64,000 bases of DNA, taken from positions 248,001 through 312,000 of the forward strand of contig JAIOKI010000026.1 of assembly GCA_028335825.1 (NCBI GenBank), given 5' to 3'. Shown here one piece after another: positions 60,273 through 64,000 of the stretch. The DNA is from Nosema muscidifuracis. Lineage: Eukaryota; Microsporidia; Nosematidae. The notes beneath the pieces are model-generated. The model was not told where the DNA came from and searched no databases. It worked only from the letters and a program-made list of their open reading frames with translations. How positions within the stretch are numbered: the first letter of the stretch is position 1; the number at the start of each line of letters is the position of its first letter. The position numbers and the translations under genes were made by a program.

Positions 60273-61481
60273 ATGGATGATAAAAAGACTGTGCTAATAA
60301 TTATAAAAATAGAAGCAGGATTAGGAGATGTTAATTGGGGAATTAGATTGTTAGAAAATCTTCAAGAGACTTATGAAACTACACTGTTGTTTGTTAATTG
60401 TATGAATAAACAAAAATCATTTTTAAAAATTCAACGAAAATATAAATTAGAGGATGTTAATTTTAAGGAAATCGTATCAAAACCAAACACGATTTTGATT
60501 CTTGATTCAAATCTAATAAACAACAATGAAATAGAAAATCTTACATCAAAATTTAATAAGGTGCTTAATTTTCATATAGACAAATTGAATTTATTGATAC
60601 ATCCCAATGTAATAAACTTTGATGAATATGGGAAGAATTCAGAAGAGCTGCGTATTTTATTTAGAGATTTCTCTAAAGTCTATACAAAAGGCTTGTATAT
60701 TTCTAATGGAATTCTTAAAATTGATATGAATCCTCAAGAATTCAAAGAGTATTACAATCTAAGTGACAAAGAATTCAATTTGGAAAAAATGATTTTATTT
60801 TCTAAATCTAAATTCTATTTTTCTTATTTTGCTAATCTCAGTTTAATACACGAAATATTGACTTTTTTTTATTTCTTGAAAAAAATGACGATTTTTTCGA
60901 ATTATGACGAATTTACAATCTTGACTAATTTTGATTTTAGTAGACTGGTTACTAACGAATTATACGAGGATGTGGAAACACTTTTAACAGAAGAAAAATC
61001 AAAATACGGATTTAGTGATAACTATTATAAATTTTATTATATCAAACAATTAGGCAAATTTAAATTAAGACTAAATGGACAAAAACAGTTAGAAATTAAA
61101 TTGTATCAAAAGACAATTTATATATCTAGTTATACTATGCTTCATAAATCTGAATACGATTTTTTATTATTAAAAAGTGAAGATATTATTGGATGTACTG
61201 GTGATATGTCAATTTCTGAAGGAATTAGTACAAACAGATTATTTATTTACCAAACATTGTCACATAAGTTAAATTTTAGAATGATTCTTAACAATCTATT
61301 CAATGAATTTACTAATGACAAAAATTCTTTACTTTGTTTGATGTTTGATCCTTGTTTCTTAGATAATTCGACTGATTTAAAAGATTTCGAAAATTTTAAA
61401 ACAGAGTGGCGTAGATTCGTAGTTAATCAACTTAAAGAAAATAATTTTATGAAATGGCTCAATGATGAACTAAAGAAATAA
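60273..61481 (+). CDS. Possible GT-B-fold glycosyltransferase-like protein (402 aa)
   Basis: No firm family. The N-terminus, VLIIIKIEAGLGDVNWGIRL, resembles the first Rossmann strand and glycine loop of GT-B enzymes (compare FGDIGVCWRL in bacterial EarP-type transferases). Near the C-terminus, GCTGDMSISEGISTNRLFIY followed by QTLSHKL is laid out like the donor-site region of such enzymes, where a short GD/GE motif precedes a 'protected by new owner' segment. I see no obvious animal or fungal counterpart, so bacterial origin is possible. The ATG at 60273 follows GGGCAT (GGG at 60267-60269). A frame extension to 60261 would begin with GTG. Confidence 0.5.
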   Translation: MDDKKTVLIIIKIEAGLGDVNWGIRLLENLQETYETTLLFVNCMNKQKSFLKIQRKYKLEDVNFKEIVSKPNTILILDSNLINNNEIENLTSKFNKVLNFHIDKLNLLIHPNVINFDEYGKNSEELRILFRDFSKVYTKGLYISNGILKIDMNPQEFKEYYNLSDKEFNLEKMILFSKSKFYFSYFANLSLIHEILTFFYFLKKMTIFSNYDEFTILTNFDFSRLVTNELYEDVETLLTEEKSKYGFSDNYYKFYYIKQLGKFKLRLNGQKQLEIKLYQKTIYISSYTMLHKSEYDFLLLKSEDIIGCTGDMSISEGISTNRLFIYQTLSHKLNFRMILNNLFNEFTNDKNSLLCLMFDPCFLDNSTDLKDFENFKTEWRRFVVNQLKENNFMKWLNDELKK

Positions 61482-61561
61482 ATTTGAGCATCTACTTTCG
61501 TAAAATCTTTAATAAAATTGTTTCAAAATCTTTTAAATATTTTTTTAAGGAGTTTACCCAT

Positions 61562-62188
61562 ATGACAGTCAAGAAAACTGTTTTAACTAAACAATTAACA
61601 GTTTTGGGCTATGGAACATGTGGAAAAACAAGTATACTCAACAGACAAATTAATAAGAAGTTTGATGAAAAGTTGGAGCCAACTGTTTTTACATCAGCAA
61701 ATGTAGAATACAAAGATGATCAATTTAATGTAGAATTGAAATTATGGGATACAGCTGGTCAAGATGAATTTAGTAGGTTTAGACATTTAGCACTTCCTAA
61801 TGCTCATTATGTATTGATATGTTTTAATGTAGATAGTAGGAAATCATTTGAAGAAGTTACTAATACATTTATTCCACAAATCAAGGAAATTAATCCTAAA
61901 GCTAAATATTTTTTAGCTTCTACTAAGATAGATTTAAGGGACGATGCTAATACCTTAGAAAGATTAGCAGCAGAAAGTGATTCAGTAATTAGTAGAAGAG
62001 AAGGAATGGCACTTGCTAAAGAGATTGAAGCAGTGGCATATTTCGAGACGTCTGCTAAGATGAATATTGGTGTATCTGAGATATTTGAACAAGTTGCTAA
62101 ATATGCTATTAAAGAGACAACTAAAGAAGAAAAATCGTTTTTTACAAGATTATTAGAAACGCTATCCTGCTGCGGTGGTACTAAATGA
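61562..62188 (+). CDS. Rho-family small GTPase with unusual C-terminus (208 aa)
   Basis: Molecular switch for actin and cell-wall polarity. P-loop GYGTCGKTS (usual GDGAVGKT), effector region FDEKLEPTVFTSANVEY, WDTAGQDEFSRFRHLALPNA, STKIDLRDD (TKxD) and ETSAK are all present. DLRDD followed by a short insert loop is Rho-like. The C-terminus, LETLSCCGGTK, has two Cys but no CAAX box, so normal Rho prenylation is not predicted; a Rab-like CC modification or palmitoylation is possible. The ATG at 61562 is three bases after CCC (61557-61559); a longer frame to 61484 begins with TTG. The gene lies 80 bases after the neighbour on the same strand. Confidence 0.9.
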   Translation: MTVKKTVLTKQLTVLGYGTCGKTSILNRQINKKFDEKLEPTVFTSANVEYKDDQFNVELKLWDTAGQDEFSRFRHLALPNAHYVLICFNVDSRKSFEEVTNTFIPQIKEINPKAKYFLASTKIDLRDDANTLERLAAESDSVISRREGMALAKEIEAVAYFETSAKMNIGVSEIFEQVAKYAIKETTKEEKSFFTRLLETLSCCGGTK

Positions 62189-62824
62189 TTTGATTATAAA
62201 TAAATTGATTAACAAAATATTCTTACTTTTACTATTGTATAACTTTTGACGTAACAACAGGTGAAGCACATCTATAAGTTTTCAGTCTAAATTTTTCATT
62301 TTTATAAGATTTTTTCTTACACATAATTAACATCTTTCAGTATTAAAACTGGTAACTTCGAAAATAGATTAGAATTCTACACTTTTTATCTCTTAAAGAC
62401 CATTTTTGTTGTTTTTTAAGTATATTACATATATAAGAAAGGTATTTTTATTCTTAAAATCAAGAATCTAAACAAATTATCTTTTTTACGAATACTAGAT
62501 TATTTCAAGAGATTAGACTATATTACTATATCAATTTAACATAAGTAAAAGATAATTGGTAAACTAATTAGACCAACTATAAATATATTCTTATTGATAA
62601 CTTCAAATATAATAAACAAATTTTGTACGAACATGAATCGAATTACTTTAATTAATCATTTAAATCTGACAAGTCTATTTATGTTATTCATAATTTATTT
62701 TTAAATATATTAAAAGCATAAGATTTTAGAAATTAAATAAAAATTTATGCTCGTTGTTTTGTTAATGTTTGAGTATTTTGAATTATTAAAAGTATTTATT
62801 ACTAATAAATAAAATTTTTTTATT
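62189..62824. other. Spacer with non-repetitive first half
   Basis: 62220-62460 has more varied sequence than most spacers, but neither strand gives a convincing frame. It could be a degraded gene or element. The rest is AT-rich. Confidence 0.4.
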
Positions 62825-62936
62825 TAATATGAGATAAAAACAAATATACTTGATTATCAAATATATAATTTGAAAAAATTTAATATGAAATAAAAACAAA
62901 TATACTTGATTATCAAATATATAATTTGAAAAAATT
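62825..62936. repeat. Near-exact 56-base tandem duplication
   Basis: Unit 1 at 62825-62880 and unit 2 at 62881-62936 differ at one base. Each holds TACTTGATTATCAAATATAT. Recent event, 140 bases upstream of MKT1. Confidence 0.92.
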
Positions 62937-63075
62937 TTAATATAATATTATATATAAAAAACTTAGGTTTTATATTAAATAAAAAAGATAATCATATTAT
63001 TTAAAAAGATTTGAGTTTTTCTTAATAACTTATGAAACTTATTTTCTTTAAAAATTTCTTTATTTTTTATCCCCA
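62937..63075. promoter_or_regulatory. MKT1 upstream region with CCCC
   Basis: AT-rich, with CCCC at 63071-63074 one base before the ATG. Confidence 0.6.
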
Positions 63076-64000
63076 ATGCCAATTCGAGGAATAGACAGTG
63101 TAAAAAAATCTACAACACATACATGGGTTATTAAAGCACAAGCTCAAGTTTTAAAGGAATCAATAGTAGCAATAGATGGGTTCTGGTTTCTTAGAAAATT
63201 TATTCAATTAGGAAATATACAAGATTTGTTTATTAATAGATGTGATGAAAGATTTCTTGCACCTGTTTTGAAATTAATAAAAATGGCCAACAACAATAAA
63301 TTTCAAATTTTATGGATTTGGGACGGTATCGATTTTAAAAAGCCATCATCTAGTGAAGAAATTGATGAATATGACATTCTTAAAACTGGATACGATTATT
63401 TACAGAAAGAAGATATGAAGAGTGCCAATTATATCTGGAGACAATTAATAGATTATGAAGATATAATTATACAGATAAATAAGATACTCGAACAGTTTAA
63501 TCATGCAGCTGTACGTGCACCGTATTCAGCTACAGCACAAATTGCTTATTATTTACAAAAAGATATTTGTGGATACGCTTTTTGTAAAACTGATACGTTA
63601 ATTTTTGACGGAGTCGAAAAAATTATTACAGATTTGCATTTTGAAAATAGCGAACAATTTATGATTTCTGTTTTTAATAAGAAAGATTTTATAAAAGCGT
63701 ACGATTTAAGTTATTCAAATTTTAAAAGTTTGGCGTTTGCTTTGGGTTGTGAATTTTGTCCAACTATACCTGAATACGCAGATAATTTTATAATGGAAAA
63801 TATTATTACAATAGTAAAAACTGGAGATTTTGATTTGTATCTCGAAGAACAGTCTCAAAAAAATAAGAATGTTGAAAAATATTTAAATTTATTTAATGCA
63901 GCTTTTTTTCTTATAGATTTTCATCCTATAATGAAAGAAGATGGTAAATTAGGTTTTTATAAGGAATCTAATGAAGTACCATCCAATTTTGAAGAATATT
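63076..64000 (+). CDS. MKT1: MKT1-like XPG/FEN-family protein, 3' end outside window
   Basis: Open frame of 308 codons running off the right edge. The N-terminus MPIRGIDSVKKSTTHTWVIK, then VAIDGFWFLRKF, corresponds to the XPG N-domain. FQILWIWDGIDFKKPS fits the segment that in nucleases precedes the catalytic acids. APYSATAQIAYYLQKDICGY followed by TDTLIFDGVEKIITDL is typical of Mkt1, where the XPG-I acidic residues are replaced, so nuclease activity is not expected. In yeast, Mkt1 with Pbp1 regulates mRNA translation and stability. CCCC at 63071-63074 fixes the start. Confidence 0.82.
   Translation, partial: MPIRGIDSVKKSTTHTWVIKAQAQVLKESIVAIDGFWFLRKFIQLGNIQDLFINRCDERFLAPVLKLIKMANNNKFQILWIWDGIDFKKPSSSEEIDEYDILKTGYDYLQKEDMKSANYIWRQLIDYEDIIIQINKILEQFNHAAVRAPYSATAQIAYYLQKDICGYAFCKTDTLIFDGVEKIITDLHFENSEQFMISVFNKKDFIKAYDLSYSNFKSLAFALGCEFCPTIPEYADNFIMENIITIVKTGDFDLYLEEQSQKNKNVEKYLNLFNAAFFLIDFHPIMKEDGKLGFYKESNEVPSNFEEY

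Noticed and set aside
62220-62460. Possible degraded gene or retroelement piece downstream of the Rho gene
   Set aside because: One short stretch hints at polymerase-like residues, but too little to support any family.
1-64000. CRISPR arrays or prokaryotic operons
   Set aside because: Tandem repeats here lack regular unique spacers, and all recognised genes are eukaryotic.

Overview
The window looks like nuclear DNA of a very AT-rich microsporidian (an intracellular fungal-lineage parasite); I cannot name the genus. Three things support this. Genes are intronless as far as I can see and their proteins are shortened. Most genes carry CCC to CCCCC (twice GGG) a few bases upstream of the ATG, the known microsporidian promoter/start signature. 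Recognisable products are compact eukaryotic housekeeping proteins: proteasome beta3, BiP, RFC3, lipin, SOF1, Ran-binding protein, P5A ATPase, POT1-like protein, TAP42-like protein, IDI, a CEF1-like N-terminus and MKT1.

Layout. 1-5 kb: a decayed LTR retroelement and a tandem pair of leucine-rich-repeat genes. 6-20 kb: an L-type lectin cargo receptor, two glutathione-peroxidase-like genes in tandem, an SM-family vesicle-fusion protein, two unknown genes, a P5A ATPase, proteasome PUP3 and a TAP42-like gene with a duplicated promoter. 20-33 kb: a small acidic protein, POT1-like protein, a coiled-coil protein, BiP, a propeller-like protein and RanBP1. 34-41 kb: two adjacent secreted proteins that look like distant paralogs, lipin, and small coiled-coil or membrane proteins. 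41.5-44.7 kb is the most compact stretch: IDI, a small basic protein, SOF1 and an RRM protein, with spacers as short as 5 and 40 bases. 44.7-50 kb: a decayed non-LTR element, a GATA factor and a Sec20-like protein. 50-64 kb: a decayed tRNA-Glu(CTC), a PMT-like protein, a short acidic gene, a J-like membrane protein, BUD20, RFC3, a Spa2-like protein, CEF1, a possible glycosyltransferase, a Rho GTPase and the start of MKT1.

There is no operon logic and neighbours are mostly unrelated. Several products do converge on the secretory pathway: BiP, lectin receptor, SM protein, Sec20-like protein, PMT, P5A ATPase and lipin. Almost every spacer over 300 bases is filled with its own short tandem repeats, and some duplications copied promoters and start codons.

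Several starts were placed at the ATG just after the CCC motif instead of the longest frame (LRR copy 2, first GPx, SOF1, BUD20, RFC3, Rho). One gene of 56 codons (52769-52939) and the 3'-truncated MKT1 gene (63076 to the window end) were found by reading the sequence directly.
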